Positions 14,401-21,880 of a DNA stretch of 23,467 nucleotides are shown one piece after another (the first letter of the stretch is position 1; each line of letters begins with the position of its first letter). The DNA lies in contig JANLOO010000026.1 in the NCBI GenBank assembly GCA_031366605.1, forward strand, positions 1 to 23,467, written 5' to 3'. The position numbers were made by a program, and so were the translations under genes. Origin of the DNA: CALMEC01 sp031366605. GTDB lineage: Bacteria > Actinomycetota > Thermoleophilia > Miltoncostaeales > Miltoncostaeaceae. The notes beneath the pieces were generated by a model. The model saw only the letters and a list, made by a program, of their open reading frames with translations, was not told where the DNA came from and ran no database searches.

Positions 14401-14838
14401 CTACGAGTCGGGCGCTGCGAAAGGTTCGGCGTCGGCGATCAGGTCGTCGACGTCGAGGCCCATGCTCTGCATGAAGAACGGCGTCAGCAGGTTGAGCGTA
14501 TGACGGCACGCCGGGCAGATCGGGAGTGGCGGCGGTGGGGGCAGACCCTCGGTTTCGCCGCCCAGGGAGTAGGCCTTGCCCGCGTACCGGCGACACGCAC
14601 CGCAATCGCCTTGCTTCTGATCCAATCGCACCAGGTCCATGCCGGATGCCTGTAATTGGGCGACGTACGCGATGTGGCGTCGGGTGTAGGTCTCGGCCGC
14701 GTCGGCCAGCTGAGCCCGGGCCGTTGCGGACCAGCCGCCGCGAAGCGCTGTCGCGAACGGCTCAGGCGGATCGGGGATGTCGGCGAACAGCGCCGTCCAC
14801 CGATCGATCTCGGCCTCCCAGTCGCGCAGCGTCGTCAC
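14401..14838 (-). CDS. CxxC-pair protein next to mqnD, function unknown
   Basis: This 145-residue soluble protein has a helical N-terminal half and a probable zinc site made of two CxxC pairs, C79-x2-C82 (GDCGACRRYAGKAYSLG) and C108-x2-C111 (PICPACRHTLNLL), separated by a poly-proline loop (LPPPPPLP). I do not recognise the family. The second half resembles the Cys-rich end of phage Mu gpF-like head proteins in pattern only. The start is GTG 14838, 7 nt after the mqnD stop, so the two are probably one operon. The longer frame to 14937 overlaps mqnD and reads as low-complexity sequence, so I rejected it. Confidence 0.7.
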   Translation of the reverse strand: MTTLRDWEAEIDRWTALFADIPDPPEPFATALRGGWSATARAQLADAAETYTRRHIAYVAQLQASGMDLVRLDQKQGDCGACRRYAGKAYSLGGETEGLPPPPPLPICPACRHTLNLLTPFFMQSMGLDVDDLIADAEPFAAPDS

Positions 14839-14845
14839 AGGTGCG

Positions 14846-15691
14846 CTACGCGTCGACGAAGTCGACCGGCACCGCAGCGGGGATGAGTCCGGCTTCGGCC
14901 GCCCGCCGCAGCAGTTCGGCCACTGCGGCGCGACCATCGTCGCCGTACTCGAGGGTGCGGTCGTTGACGTACATCCCGACGAACCGGTCGGTCAGGTCGT
15001 CGTTGAGCCCACGGCCAAACTTGCCTGCGTACTCCAGCGCGTCCTCGCGGTGGTCCAGGCCGAACTTGATGCTCTCGCGCAAGAGCACCGACAGGCGACG
15101 CATGACGTCCTCGCCCAGGTCGCGCCGCACGGCGTTGGCACCGAGTGGCAACGGCAGCCCACCGGTCAGCTCGTGCCACCATACGCCCAGGTCGAGCACG
15201 AGTTCGAGGCCCATCGACGGGTACGTCAGCTGGCCCTCGTGGATCACCAGACCCGCGTCGGCCCTGCCCTCGGCGACCGTCTCGAGGATCTCGTCGAACG
15301 GCACCACGAGCGGGTTGTCGATCTTGCCGATCACAAGCTGCAGCTCGAGGAACGCACTGGTCATGAGGCCGGGTATGGCGATGACTTTGCCCTGCAGATC
15401 TTCAGGCGCCATGGGTTCGCGGGCCACGACGATGGGGCCGTACTGTTCACCCATTGACGCGCCATGCGGGAGCAGCCGGTACTTGTCGGCGACGTAGGCG
15501 TATGCGTGTACGGAGATGGCCGTCACCTCGATCTCGCCGCGCATCGCCCACTCGTTGAGCGTTTGGATGTCGCGCAACATGTGTTCGAAACGGAACCCGT
15601 CGGTCGGGATCGCGTCGGCTGCGAGTGCGTAGAACATGAATGCGTCGTCGGGGTCCGGGCTGTGGCCCAGGCGGATGAGCTGCTCGCTCAC
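14846..15691 (-). CDS. mqnD: MqnD-type enzyme of the futalosine menaquinone pathway
   Basis: The protein starts MSEQLIRLGHSPDPDDAFMF, the signature start of MqnD (1,4-dihydroxy-6-naphthoate synthase), which has a periplasmic-binding-protein fold but acts in the cytosol on cyclic dehypoxanthine futalosine. Other conserved parts are HAYAYVADKYRLL, AIPGLMTSAFLELQL and GLVIHEGQLTY. The length of 281 residues is normal. MqnA is a relative with the same fold, but the S-P-D-P-D-D-A-F start favours MqnD. The start is GTG 15691; the longer frame (to 16525) runs opposite the channel gene. The other mqn genes are not in the window. Confidence 0.88.
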   Translation of the reverse strand: MSEQLIRLGHSPDPDDAFMFYALAADAIPTDGFRFEHMLRDIQTLNEWAMRGEIEVTAISVHAYAYVADKYRLLPHGASMGEQYGPIVVAREPMAPEDLQGKVIAIPGLMTSAFLELQLVIGKIDNPLVVPFDEILETVAEGRADAGLVIHEGQLTYPSMGLELVLDLGVWWHELTGGLPLPLGANAVRRDLGEDVMRRLSVLLRESIKFGLDHREDALEYAGKFGRGLNDDLTDRFVGMYVNDRTLEYGDDGRAAVAELLRRAAEAGLIPAAVPVDFVDA

Positions 15692-15756
15692 GGGCGGCCT
15701 CGATGGGTGGGGGGGCGAGATTGGATGGTACGGGAGCGCGGCCCACGCTGGACGTT

Positions 15757-15762
15757 TAAGCT
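15757..15762 (+). promoter_or_regulatory. -10 element for the channel gene
   Basis: TAAGCT lies 7 nt before GTG 15770. It supports that codon as a leaderless start. No -35 match was found. Confidence 0.4.
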
Positions 15763-15769
15763 CCGGCTG

Positions 15770-16789
15770 GTGACAATCCGCCCGCTGATGATGCTGCGTC
15801 GCGACTGGGAGATTCTCGGACAGTTCAAGCTCCCGCTGGGGATGTTGATCGCTGCGGTGGTGTACGGCACGGTCGGGTACATCGCGATCTTCGGGTGGGC
15901 GTTCATCGACGCCCTCTACATGACGGCGATCACGCTGACGACGGTGGGGTATCGCGAGGTCGAGCCGGTTGATACCACCGGGGCCAAGTTGTTTACGATC
16001 TCCGTACTCGTCGTGGGGATCTTCGCCTTGTTCGCGGGGATCGGTGTGTTCGCGAACATGATCGGGAGCGGTGAGCTCCAGGCGATCGTCAAGAGAAGGG
16101 GCGTGAGGCGACAGGTGGCTGGGCTCTCGGATCACTACATCGTGTGTGCGTACGGACGTGTGGGGCGGTCCGTGGTCGAGGAGCTGCGCCGTCAGGGTGC
16201 GGCCGTGATGGTCGTCGACATCGATCCCGGCCTCGAATCGCGCCTGCAGGCGGACGGTGTGCCGTACCTGATCGCCGATCCCAGCGAGGAGGGCGTGTTG
16301 CGCGAGGTGGGTATCGAGCGTGCATCTGGCCTGGTTTGCGCGGTCGACTCCGACGAGGTCAACGTGTACATCACGCTGACCGCCCGGTCGTTCAACCCTC
16401 ACCTGACGATCGTCGCACGCGCGGCGCGGCGCCAGTCCCTTCAGGCACTGCAGAAGGCCGGCGCCAACCACATCATCAGCCCGTACAAGCTGAGCGGCCA
16501 CCGAATGGCGGCGCTGTCGCTTCACCCGTCGCTGGTGGACTTCATCGAGATGGTCACCGTCGGACCCGACCTGCGGTTGGACGAGATCCTGGTGCAGGAG
16601 GGGTCGCCGCTCGTGGGGCAGACGGTGGACGCCGCGTGTGCGTCACATCACGGGGTCACCATCCTGGCCCACAAACGCGCGGCCGATGCCCAGCTCGAGG
16701 CTCCTCCCAACGGCGGTGCGGTGCTCGCTCCCGGTGACCTGGTCGTCGCCTTCGGCCCGCGCGAGGCGTTGGAGGCGATGGAGGCGTAG
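15770..16789 (+). CDS. Two-helix potassium channel with RCK (TrkA-N, TrkA-C) domains
   Basis: This 339-residue membrane protein begins with a pore module: helix 1 (around LPLGMLIAAVVYGTVGYIAI), a pore loop with selectivity filter T-T-V-G-Y, and helix 2 (FTISVLVVGIFALFAGIGVF). A Rossmann-type TrkA-N/RCK domain follows, with YGRVGRSVVEEL as nucleotide-binding loop and an acidic residue in VMVVDIDP. A TrkA-C domain ends the protein. It should be a ligand-gated potassium channel of the MthK/GsuK type. GTG 15770 has TAAGCT 7 nt upstream. An in-frame ATG at 15725 would add 15 basic residues and is the main alternative. It is divergent from mqnD. Confidence 0.92.
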   Translation: MTIRPLMMLRRDWEILGQFKLPLGMLIAAVVYGTVGYIAIFGWAFIDALYMTAITLTTVGYREVEPVDTTGAKLFTISVLVVGIFALFAGIGVFANMIGSGELQAIVKRRGVRRQVAGLSDHYIVCAYGRVGRSVVEELRRQGAAVMVVDIDPGLESRLQADGVPYLIADPSEEGVLREVGIERASGLVCAVDSDEVNVYITLTARSFNPHLTIVARAARRQSLQALQKAGANHIISPYKLSGHRMAALSLHPSLVDFIEMVTVGPDLRLDEILVQEGSPLVGQTVDAACASHHGVTILAHKRAADAQLEAPPNGGAVLAPGDLVVAFGPREALEAMEA

Positions 16790-16824
16790 GCCCGTGCAGG
16801 AGGGCCGCCGGCACTTCCGCCGAC

Positions 16825-16850
16825 CGCGCTGTCACTCCGTGACCATCGCG
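16825..16850. terminator. Weak hairpin between convergent genes
   Basis: GTCAC (16831-16835) and GTGAC (16839-16843) around TCC, with possible outer CGCG pairing, between the channel (+) and thioesterase (-) genes. No T-run is present. Confidence 0.25.
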
Positions 16851-16875
16851 GCCGCTTACCCCCGATCTGACAGGT

Positions 16876-17283
16876 CTACCGCACGACGCAGAGTCCTTCG
16901 CCCTCGGCGGCGAGGACCTCGTCCGGAAGATGGATCGTGACTGTCGCGCGGAATCCCCGTTCACTGCGCTGTGTCAGGCGCGAGCGCAGGGTCAGGGTCG
17001 CGTCGAGTGGGATCGGCTTGCGCACCCAGTACCGGACCGAGGCCGTCATGCCCCAAATGCCGTGCGGGGCCCCCGCGTAGACCAGCAATTCGTCGACGAG
17101 CAGGCCGACGATACCGCCGTGCATACGGTCGGGGTAGCCCGACAGTTGGGGGTCGGGAACGAACGTCGCGACCGCATCGGTGCCGTCAGCGTAGATCAGG
17201 AGCTGCAGTCCGCGTGGGTTGTCCGCCCCGCACCCGAAGCATTCTGGACATTGCGGTGGGTTGAGGAGTCGCAGCTCGTTCAT
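16876..17283 (-). CDS. PaaI-type hotdog-fold thioesterase
   Basis: This 135-residue protein has the hotdog pattern of acyl-CoA thioesterases: ECFGCGADNPRGLQL at the start, YPDRMHGGIVGLLVDELLVY as the central helix with the catalytic-loop H-G-G and a downstream acidic residue, and alternating strands with TLTLRSRLTQRSERGF in the second half. Such enzymes hydrolyse acyl- or aryl-CoA esters. The CxxC-like cysteines near the start are common in this subgroup. ATG 17283 gives the usual length; the frame can be extended to 17334, but the extra residues look unrelated. CATTGT lies 6 nt upstream of the ATG and could be a variant -10. The gene stands alone, and its substrate is unknown. Confidence 0.82.
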   Translation of the reverse strand: MNELRLLNPPQCPECFGCGADNPRGLQLLIYADGTDAVATFVPDPQLSGYPDRMHGGIVGLLVDELLVYAGAPHGIWGMTASVRYWVRKPIPLDATLTLRSRLTQRSERGFRATVTIHLPDEVLAAEGEGLCVVR

Positions 17284-17396
17284 GGGCGAACAATGCCAGC
17301 CGAGACCCGCGCGCGTGACGACCCTTCCATGCATACCGAATGATCGCCGAGAACCCTTTCTCCGTAGGCATTCACGAGGAGTTTGCGGGTACCGCC

Positions 17397-17408
17397 GGTG
17401 TCAGACAC
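17397..17408. repeat. Near-copy of the GGTGTC/GACACC palindrome
   Basis: GGTGTC-A-GACAC, followed by G instead of C, upstream of selD. It matches the perfect palindrome at 7926-7940 except for the centre base and the last base. Confidence 0.4.
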
Positions 17409-17506
17409 GAAGGCTCAAAAGCTACGACTGCACGGCGGGCCCTCAGGGCGTAAGCGGACGGGCGCGGCTAGCCTCCTCCGACGATCTGGGCGACGGTGAG
17501 GGAGCG

Positions 17507-18634
17507 ATGGCAGACGACGCGATTCCATTGACCAAGATGGCACACGGCGCCGGGTGCGGCTGCAAGCTCGGGCCGGGGGTTCTCAGTCAGGCGCTCGCGT
17601 CGATGCCGGTGTTGCCGATCGATCCCAACATCCTGGTGGGTCACGACCACATGGACGACGCGGCCGTGTACCGGATCTCCGATGATCTGGCGATCGCGGG
17701 CACCTTGGACTTCTTCACGCCGATCGTCGACGACCCCGCCACGTTCGGGGCGATTGCCGCGACCAACGCAATCAGCGACATCTATGCAATGGGCGGGCGT
17801 CCGATCTTTGCGCTTGCGATCGCCGCATATCCCAAGGACGGTGACCTGGCGGTCCTTGGCGAGATCCTGCGCGGTGGCGCCGAGGTCGCGGCGGCCCACG
17901 GGTGCCCGGTCCTGGGTGGGCACAGCATCGACGACGCGGAGCCCAAGTACGGCCTGGCTGTGGTCGGCACCGTCCCGCCGGATCGCGTGATGACCAACGC
18001 CGCCGGCGAGGTCGGGGACGTTTTGGTGCTGACCAAGCCCCTCGGCACCGGCATCGCCGTCGCTGCTGCCAAGGCCGACGGGCCCGGTTCCGTCCACGCT
18101 CTGGCCGTCGCGCAGATGCTCCAGTCCAACCGGGCCGCCGCCGAAGCGGCGCACGAGGTGGGCATCCGTTGCGCGACCGACGTCACAGGTTTCGGCCTCC
18201 TCGGTCACCTGCGCGAGCTCGTGGCGGCGAGCGGTGTGGGGGCCGTCATTCGCGTCGATCGGGTGCCGCCCATCGAGGGCGTCCTCCAGCTCATCCGGCT
18301 GGGTCACGCGCCCGGTGCGGTCGGGCGTAATCGCGCCGCTGTCGAGCAATGGGTGGACTTCGAAGCTTCAGTCGTCGCCGATGCCCGCACGTTGATGTTC
18401 GATCCGCAGACGAGCGGCGGACTGTTGCTCGCCTGCCCTCGCCCGGCGCTGGACGAACTCATGACGGCCCTGGGCTCGCGTGGGATCCGCCCGTTCCCGA
18501 TCGGTCAGCTCATCGCCGAGCGCGTCGGCCGTATCGCGGTGGTCTCGCCGGTCAACCGGATGGGGCCGACCGGCGGAGGCAGCCAGACCGCCGAGCCCGA
18601 GCCTCCTTCGGAGCCGCGCCCGCCCGCTGGCTGA
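17507..18634 (+). CDS. selD: Selenide, water dikinase
   Basis: SelD makes selenophosphate from selenide and ATP, the selenium donor for selenocysteine synthesis and for seleno-tRNA or cofactor pathways. The N-terminal catalytic segment GAGCGCKLGPG has C17 and K20 at the same positions as the essential residues of the E. coli enzyme. DDAAVYRI, the glycine-rich and aspartate motifs (TNAISDIYAMGG) and CATDVTGFGLLGHL confirm the family. It uses cysteine rather than selenocysteine at residue 17. ATG 17507 has GAGGGAG upstream. The C-terminus carries a proline-rich tail of about 20 residues. It directly supports the selenoprotein reading at 6847-7122. selA, selB and selC are not in the window. Confidence 0.96.
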   Translation: MADDAIPLTKMAHGAGCGCKLGPGVLSQALASMPVLPIDPNILVGHDHMDDAAVYRISDDLAIAGTLDFFTPIVDDPATFGAIAATNAISDIYAMGGRPIFALAIAAYPKDGDLAVLGEILRGGAEVAAAHGCPVLGGHSIDDAEPKYGLAVVGTVPPDRVMTNAAGEVGDVLVLTKPLGTGIAVAAAKADGPGSVHALAVAQMLQSNRAAAEAAHEVGIRCATDVTGFGLLGHLRELVAASGVGAVIRVDRVPPIEGVLQLIRLGHAPGAVGRNRAAVEQWVDFEASVVADARTLMFDPQTSGGLLLACPRPALDELMTALGSRGIRPFPIGQLIAERVGRIAVVSPVNRMGPTGGGSQTAEPEPPSEPRPPAG

Positions 18635-18650
18635 ATGCGCGCCGCGTTGC

Positions 18651-18656
18651 TACCCT
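18651..18656 (+). promoter_or_regulatory. -10 element for secG
   Basis: TACCCT lies 7 nt before the secG GTG. There is no Shine-Dalgarno sequence, so a leaderless message is likely. Confidence 0.45.
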
Positions 18657-18663
18657 CTCTGAC

Positions 18664-18894
18664 GTGAACACCGTGATCATCATCGCCCACTCGCTCCTTT
18701 GCGTCATCGTCATCTCGCTCGTGCTGATGCACTCGGGCAAGGACGCCGGTTTGTCCGGCGCGTTCGGCATGGGCGGATCCAGTTCGTCGGGCGGCTCGAC
18801 AGCGATCGTGGAGCGCAACCTGACGCGTGCCACCGTGATTGCGGCGCTCATGTTTGCCTTGACCACGTATGCGCTCGCCAAGCGCCTGAACTGA
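18664..18894 (+). CDS. secG: Preprotein translocase subunit SecG
   Basis: SecG is a small accessory part of the SecYEG channel and aids protein export. The 76-residue protein has two hydrophobic helices (TVIIIAHSLLCVIVISLVLM and TRATVIAALMFALTTYALA) separated by the conserved cytosolic loop HSGKDAGLSGAFGMGGSSSS, which is the family signature. The start is GTG 18664; the frame is open far upstream, but that part lies inside selD. It is the second gene in a selD-secG-small membrane protein run, with about 30 nt after the selD stop and its own -10. Confidence 0.9.
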   Translation: MNTVIIIAHSLLCVIVISLVLMHSGKDAGLSGAFGMGGSSSSGGSTAIVERNLTRATVIAALMFALTTYALAKRLN

Positions 18895-18959
18895 CTTCGG
18901 GCGTATCGCCTGCCGGGATCGGGACGGTCGCCACCCTTCCGCAGGACCGGGTGGCCGGG

Positions 18960-18965
18960 TAAGGT
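18960..18965 (+). promoter_or_regulatory. -10 element for the 47-residue membrane protein gene
   Basis: TAAGGT lies 7 nt before the ATG at 18973. There is no Shine-Dalgarno sequence. This is the same arrangement as at secG. Confidence 0.45.
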
Positions 18966-18972
18966 TCAGCGT

Positions 18973-19116
18973 ATGGATCGAGTTCTCAAACCCACATCCC
19001 GCTTGGTCGCCGCCGCCGTGGCCGTCGTTGTCGGTGCCATTGCGTTGTACCTGGGCGCGCTGCTCAACGTGTACATCATCGGCTGGGTCGTCGAGCTGCT
19101 CCAGAAGCTCGGCTAG
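18973..19116 (+). CDS. 47-residue membrane protein, function unknown
   Basis: ATG 18973 opens a short frame encoding a basic start (MDRVLKPTSR) and one long hydrophobic segment, LVAAAVAVVVGAIALYLGAL, followed by LNVYIIGWVVELLQKLG. It is therefore a one- or two-helix membrane peptide. Support comes from the start spacing to TAAGGT, the clean hydrophobic profile with a basic head, and a strong terminator after the stop (19143-19170). It follows secG in the same direction, 78 nt later. I do not recognise it. Too small for many gene callers, it is easily missed. Confidence 0.6.
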   Translation: MDRVLKPTSRLVAAAVAVVVGAIALYLGALLNVYIIGWVVELLQKLG

Positions 19117-19142
19117 AACCCCGGCCGAGCGTCCCCAAACCA

Positions 19143-19170
19143 AAACGCCCCGCCCGGAGGCGAGGCGTTT
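19143..19170. terminator. Bidirectional intrinsic terminator
   Basis: AAACGCC (19143-19149) pairs with GGCGTTT (19164-19170); inside, CGCC pairs with GGCG around CGGA, with one C-A mismatch. A and T tracts flank the stem on the two sides. It separates the small membrane protein gene (+) from the convergent helicase gene (-). Confidence 0.75.
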
Positions 19171-19234
19171 CGAGTGCAACTGGCGCGGTTCGGGTTGAAG
19201 TGGACTGGCCGCGGACGACCTCGGCCCATTGCGG

Positions 19235-20938
19235 TCAGTCGGTGTAACGGCGGATGTTGGCCCGCTTGCCGCGGATCACGGTCGAGCGCATGGCGGCGAT
19301 GACCTCTTCCACCGTGCGTTCGGGGACGCCGACGACGCTGAAGTTGTCGGAGATGCGGATCGGGCCGATTTGGCGCCCCACGAGCCTGCTCTCGTTGGCG
19401 ATGGCCCCCACCAGGTCGGCGGGCCGAAGGCCGCTCTTGCGACCGAGGCCGACGAACAGGTATGCGGTCGGTTCGTCGTCGCCACGCTTGCGCTCTTCGG
19501 ACCGCGGTGCACCGGTCGACGGGCCGCGCTGACCGTTCTTGGCGGGAGTGGGGCGGCCCTGGTGACGATCGAACCGCTTGGACGCGTCGGGGATCTCGAC
19601 GTCGTCAGTGCTCGCGCCTCCGGCCTCGTGCGTGAGCTTGATCGCGGCAAGGGCGATCGTGCGCATGTTGTGCTCGCCCGAAAGCGCGTGCAGCACTTCG
19701 TTGTAGTCGTTGAGGTCGTCCGCGCCGAGGGCCACGCGGATCGCTTCGGCAGTCTGGTCCAACCGACGCGCGCGCACTTCGGCGACCGTCGGAATGCTCT
19801 CGGTGCTGATTTGCTGTCTGGTGAGCCGTTCGATGTTCGCCAGCAGCCGCTGCTCGCGGGGTTCGGCGAGGGTGATGGCCACACCCTCGCGGCCCGCTCG
19901 CCCGACGCGACCGATGCGGTGCACATAGCTCTCTGCGGCTGAGGGGACGTCGTAGTTGATGACGTGGGTGAGGGTGTCGATGTCGAGCCCGCGCGCAGCC
20001 ACGTCGGTTGCGACGAGCAGTTCGGCGGTGCCGTCGCGCAGGCGACCGATCACGCGCTCGCGCTGCGCCTGGTCCATGCCACCGTGAAGGGCCTCTGCAC
20101 GGTAGCCGCGGCCGTTCATCGTCTCGGTCAGTTGGTCGACCTCGCCGCGTGTGCGGCAGAAGACGAGCGCCGCACCGGGTGTCTCGATGTCGAGAATCCG
20201 GGCGAGCGCCGCGGATTTGTGGGAGCGCAGCACGATGTAGGCGCTCTGTCGGACGAGCACCTTGGTCGACTTCACGTCGCCCTTGCCGATCTCGATACGG
20301 ATCGGGTCGCGCTGGTAGCGCTTGGCGATCGCGTTGATCCGTGCCGGCATCGTCGCCGAGAAGAGCACCGTCTGGCGCTCGGCGGGCGTGGCGTCGAGGA
20401 TCGCCTCGATATCGTCGGCAAAGCCCATGTCGAGCATCTCGTCGGCCTCGTCGAGCACCACCACCTTGACGTCGTCGAGCGGCAGCGACCCGCGCCCGAT
20501 GTGATCCAGCGCCCTGCCCGGGGTCGCCACCACCACGTGCACGCCGCGGTCGAGAAGTTGGAGTTGACGGAAGATCGGCTGGCCACCGTAGATCGGCACG
20601 ACCCTCACGCCAAGGCGGGCGCCGTACTTGAAGATCGCTTCGCTCACCTGCATGGCGAGCTCGCGGGTCGGGACGAGCACGAGGGCGACCGGTGTGACGG
20701 GACCTCGGCCGGCGGCGGCGACGTGTTCGAGGGCCGGCAGTGCGAACGCCGCGGTCTTGCCGGTGCCCGTGGCGGCCTGGCCGAGCACGTCATTGCCGGC
20801 GATCATCTGCGGGATCGCCTTGCGTTGGATCGGCGTCGGCTCCTCGTACCCCAGGTCCTCAAGGGCGGCCAGCGTCTCGGGACGCAACCCCAGCGCTGCG
20901 AAGCCCTCGGTCGTGGGTTCACTCTCAGAAACGGTCAT
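19235..20938 (-). CDS. deaD: DEAD-box RNA helicase, DeaD/CsdA type
   Basis: This 567-residue ATP-dependent RNA helicase has the full set of motifs: Q motif with GYEEPTPIQ, Walker A AATGTGKT, PTRELA, VVATPGR, V-L-D-E-A-D, SATMP, and the second RecA domain with ATDVAARGLDI and HRIGRVGRAG. After a basic linker with a proline/serine-rich part, the C-terminal region (AYLFVGLGRKSGLRPADLVG to RGKRANIRRYTD) is a DbpA-type RNA-binding domain. It probably acts in ribosome assembly, RNA decay or cold adaptation. ATG 20938 has no clear Shine-Dalgarno sequence. The convergent neighbour is separated by a strong terminator. Confidence 0.95.
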   Translation of the reverse strand: MTVSESEPTTEGFAALGLRPETLAALEDLGYEEPTPIQRKAIPQMIAGNDVLGQAATGTGKTAAFALPALEHVAAAGRGPVTPVALVLVPTRELAMQVSEAIFKYGARLGVRVVPIYGGQPIFRQLQLLDRGVHVVVATPGRALDHIGRGSLPLDDVKVVVLDEADEMLDMGFADDIEAILDATPAERQTVLFSATMPARINAIAKRYQRDPIRIEIGKGDVKSTKVLVRQSAYIVLRSHKSAALARILDIETPGAALVFCRTRGEVDQLTETMNGRGYRAEALHGGMDQAQRERVIGRLRDGTAELLVATDVAARGLDIDTLTHVINYDVPSAAESYVHRIGRVGRAGREGVAITLAEPREQRLLANIERLTRQQISTESIPTVAEVRARRLDQTAEAIRVALGADDLNDYNEVLHALSGEHNMRTIALAAIKLTHEAGGASTDDVEIPDASKRFDRHQGRPTPAKNGQRGPSTGAPRSEERKRGDDEPTAYLFVGLGRKSGLRPADLVGAIANESRLVGRQIGPIRISDNFSVVGVPERTVEEVIAAMRSTVIRGKRANIRRYTD

Positions 20939-21166
20939 TGTCGGCGTAGCTCACTCAGTCGGGGCCGTCGCCTCCTGGCGACACCCATTCACCATACGGC
21001 CTCGCCCCGGGCCGCATCGGGCGCGCTCACGCGGAACTACTGCGTTTTCCGAGACGGCGGCACTCGGCGGCCACTCCGGCCGGGTCGAACCGCCCGCCTG
21101 ACTTTGGAAGACGAGTTCATCGCCGGCATCGCAGAAGCCGCCCGAGATCGAACGCTCGAAAATGGG

Positions 21167-21197
21167 CCTGGAGCGGTTCAGTTTTGAAGTTGAACCG
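21167..21197 (+). repeat. Short dispersed repeat, copy 1
   Basis: Consensus CCTGGcGCGnTTCA then TTGAaGTTGAACCG. This copy includes a perfect hairpin, CGGTTCA (21174-21180) with TGAACCG (21191-21197). The 20 nt before it also resemble copy 3 (CGAACG-nTCGAA-nATG). Confidence 0.6.
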
Positions 21198-21202
21198 AGG
21201 GG

Positions 21203-21331
21203 TCAGGCCGCCGACGCGAGTAGCTCGCCAAGGTGTTGGTCGATCTGAGGCATGTAGCCGGGGTCGACGCCGAACAGGCCGAGATGCCCGCCGATTGTGT
21301 TGACGACGCGCAGCTCGCTGTTGGGCGTCGA
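21203..21331 (-). pseudogene. C-terminal relic of an alpha/beta hydrolase (MetX-like)
   Basis: The minus-strand frame ending in TGA at 21203 reads N-S-E-L-R-V-V-N-T-I-G-G-H-L-G-L-F-G, then D-P-G-Y-M-P-Q-I-D-Q-H-L and E-L-L-A-S. This is the pattern of the last 40 residues of homoserine-acetyltransferase-like alpha/beta hydrolases, with the catalytic histidine in G-G-H-L. Upstream, the same frame changes to unrelated sequence and no catalytic serine elbow or start is found nearby. I read it as the 3' end of a gene whose front was lost. It lies between repeat copy 1 and vapC2. Confidence 0.5.
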
Positions 21332-21502
21332 CAAGCGGGAATGGGGATTCTCGGCCTTCGATCCGCGAGATCCCGTCCAGCTTGGATTTTTGCCGGCCGA
21401 GCTGACCGGCCATGTTCGAAAATGTCTCGGCCGCGGTGCGGCGCGGTCGCTGGTAGCGCAACGAGACCTTATGGGAAGGGACGGATGGTGCCGGTCATCG
21501 CC

Positions 21503-21880
21503 TCAGCGAATGAGTCGCACCGCAACGGGAAGGGCAAGATCGGCCCAGGTTCGATCTGCGGTGATGACGGTGGCGTCGTAGCGAACTCCGAGTGCGATGC
21601 AGCAACGATCGCCGAGTGACAGGGTTGTTCCGCCGGCAACCGAGCGCAGGGCTCCCGCAAGCACCGCGTCATCTTCCGTGAGTGGTTCGACACTGACGCC
21701 GGCGGCACCGAGCAACTCTCGCACGGGGAGGATCGAAACCCCCGCGTCCACGAGCTTGCCGACCGCTTCGGCCATGTTGGCGCTACAAAGCAACGCCCCG
21801 GAAAGGTGATCCGCGACCTCGCCGGCCCCAGGCTCGTCGTGAATCAGGGCAAGAATCGCTGACGCGTCCAGAACGATCAT
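21503..21880 (-). CDS. vapC: VapC-type PIN-domain toxin (module 2)
   Basis: This 125-residue PIN domain begins MIVLDASAILALIHDEPGA, with the first acidic residue at D5. ANMAEAVGKLVDAG carries the second conserved acidic site, and LSLGDRCCIALGVRY with VITADRTWADL gives the late acidic cluster. It should be a toxin ribonuclease. It overlaps the AbrB-type antitoxin by 4 nt. It differs strongly from module 1 in both toxin and antitoxin, so the two are not recent duplicates. All catalytic positions look intact, although the module sits in a degraded region flanked by repeats. Confidence 0.9.
   Translation of the reverse strand: MIVLDASAILALIHDEPGAGEVADHLSGALLCSANMAEAVGKLVDAGVSILPVRELLGAAGVSVEPLTEDDAVLAGALRSVAGGTTLSLGDRCCIALGVRYDATVITADRTWADLALPVAVRLIR

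Larger units (their letters stand above)
20939..21502. other. Degraded intergenic region with a gene relic and a repeat
   Basis: No intact gene is seen between the helicase start and vapC2. The stretch holds a repeat copy (21167-21197) and the C-terminal relic of a hydrolase (21203-21331), both listed separately. The remainder, 20939-21166 and 21332-21502, shows no readable protein or RNA signal apart from a CATTTTCGAAC-type motif near 21410, shared with the edges of the repeats. Confidence 0.55.

Noticed and set aside
15692..16525. Upstream extension of the mqnD frame
   Set aside because: It lies opposite the channel gene; MqnD proteins start at the S-P-x-P-D-D motif region, which fits GTG 15691.
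17385..17460. Possible tRNA-Sec upstream of selD
   Set aside because: A search for the long acceptor stem and a UCA anticodon loop found no consistent fold.
19964..21187. 407-codon open frame opposite deaD
   Set aside because: Antisense shadow of the helicase that runs on into the degraded region.
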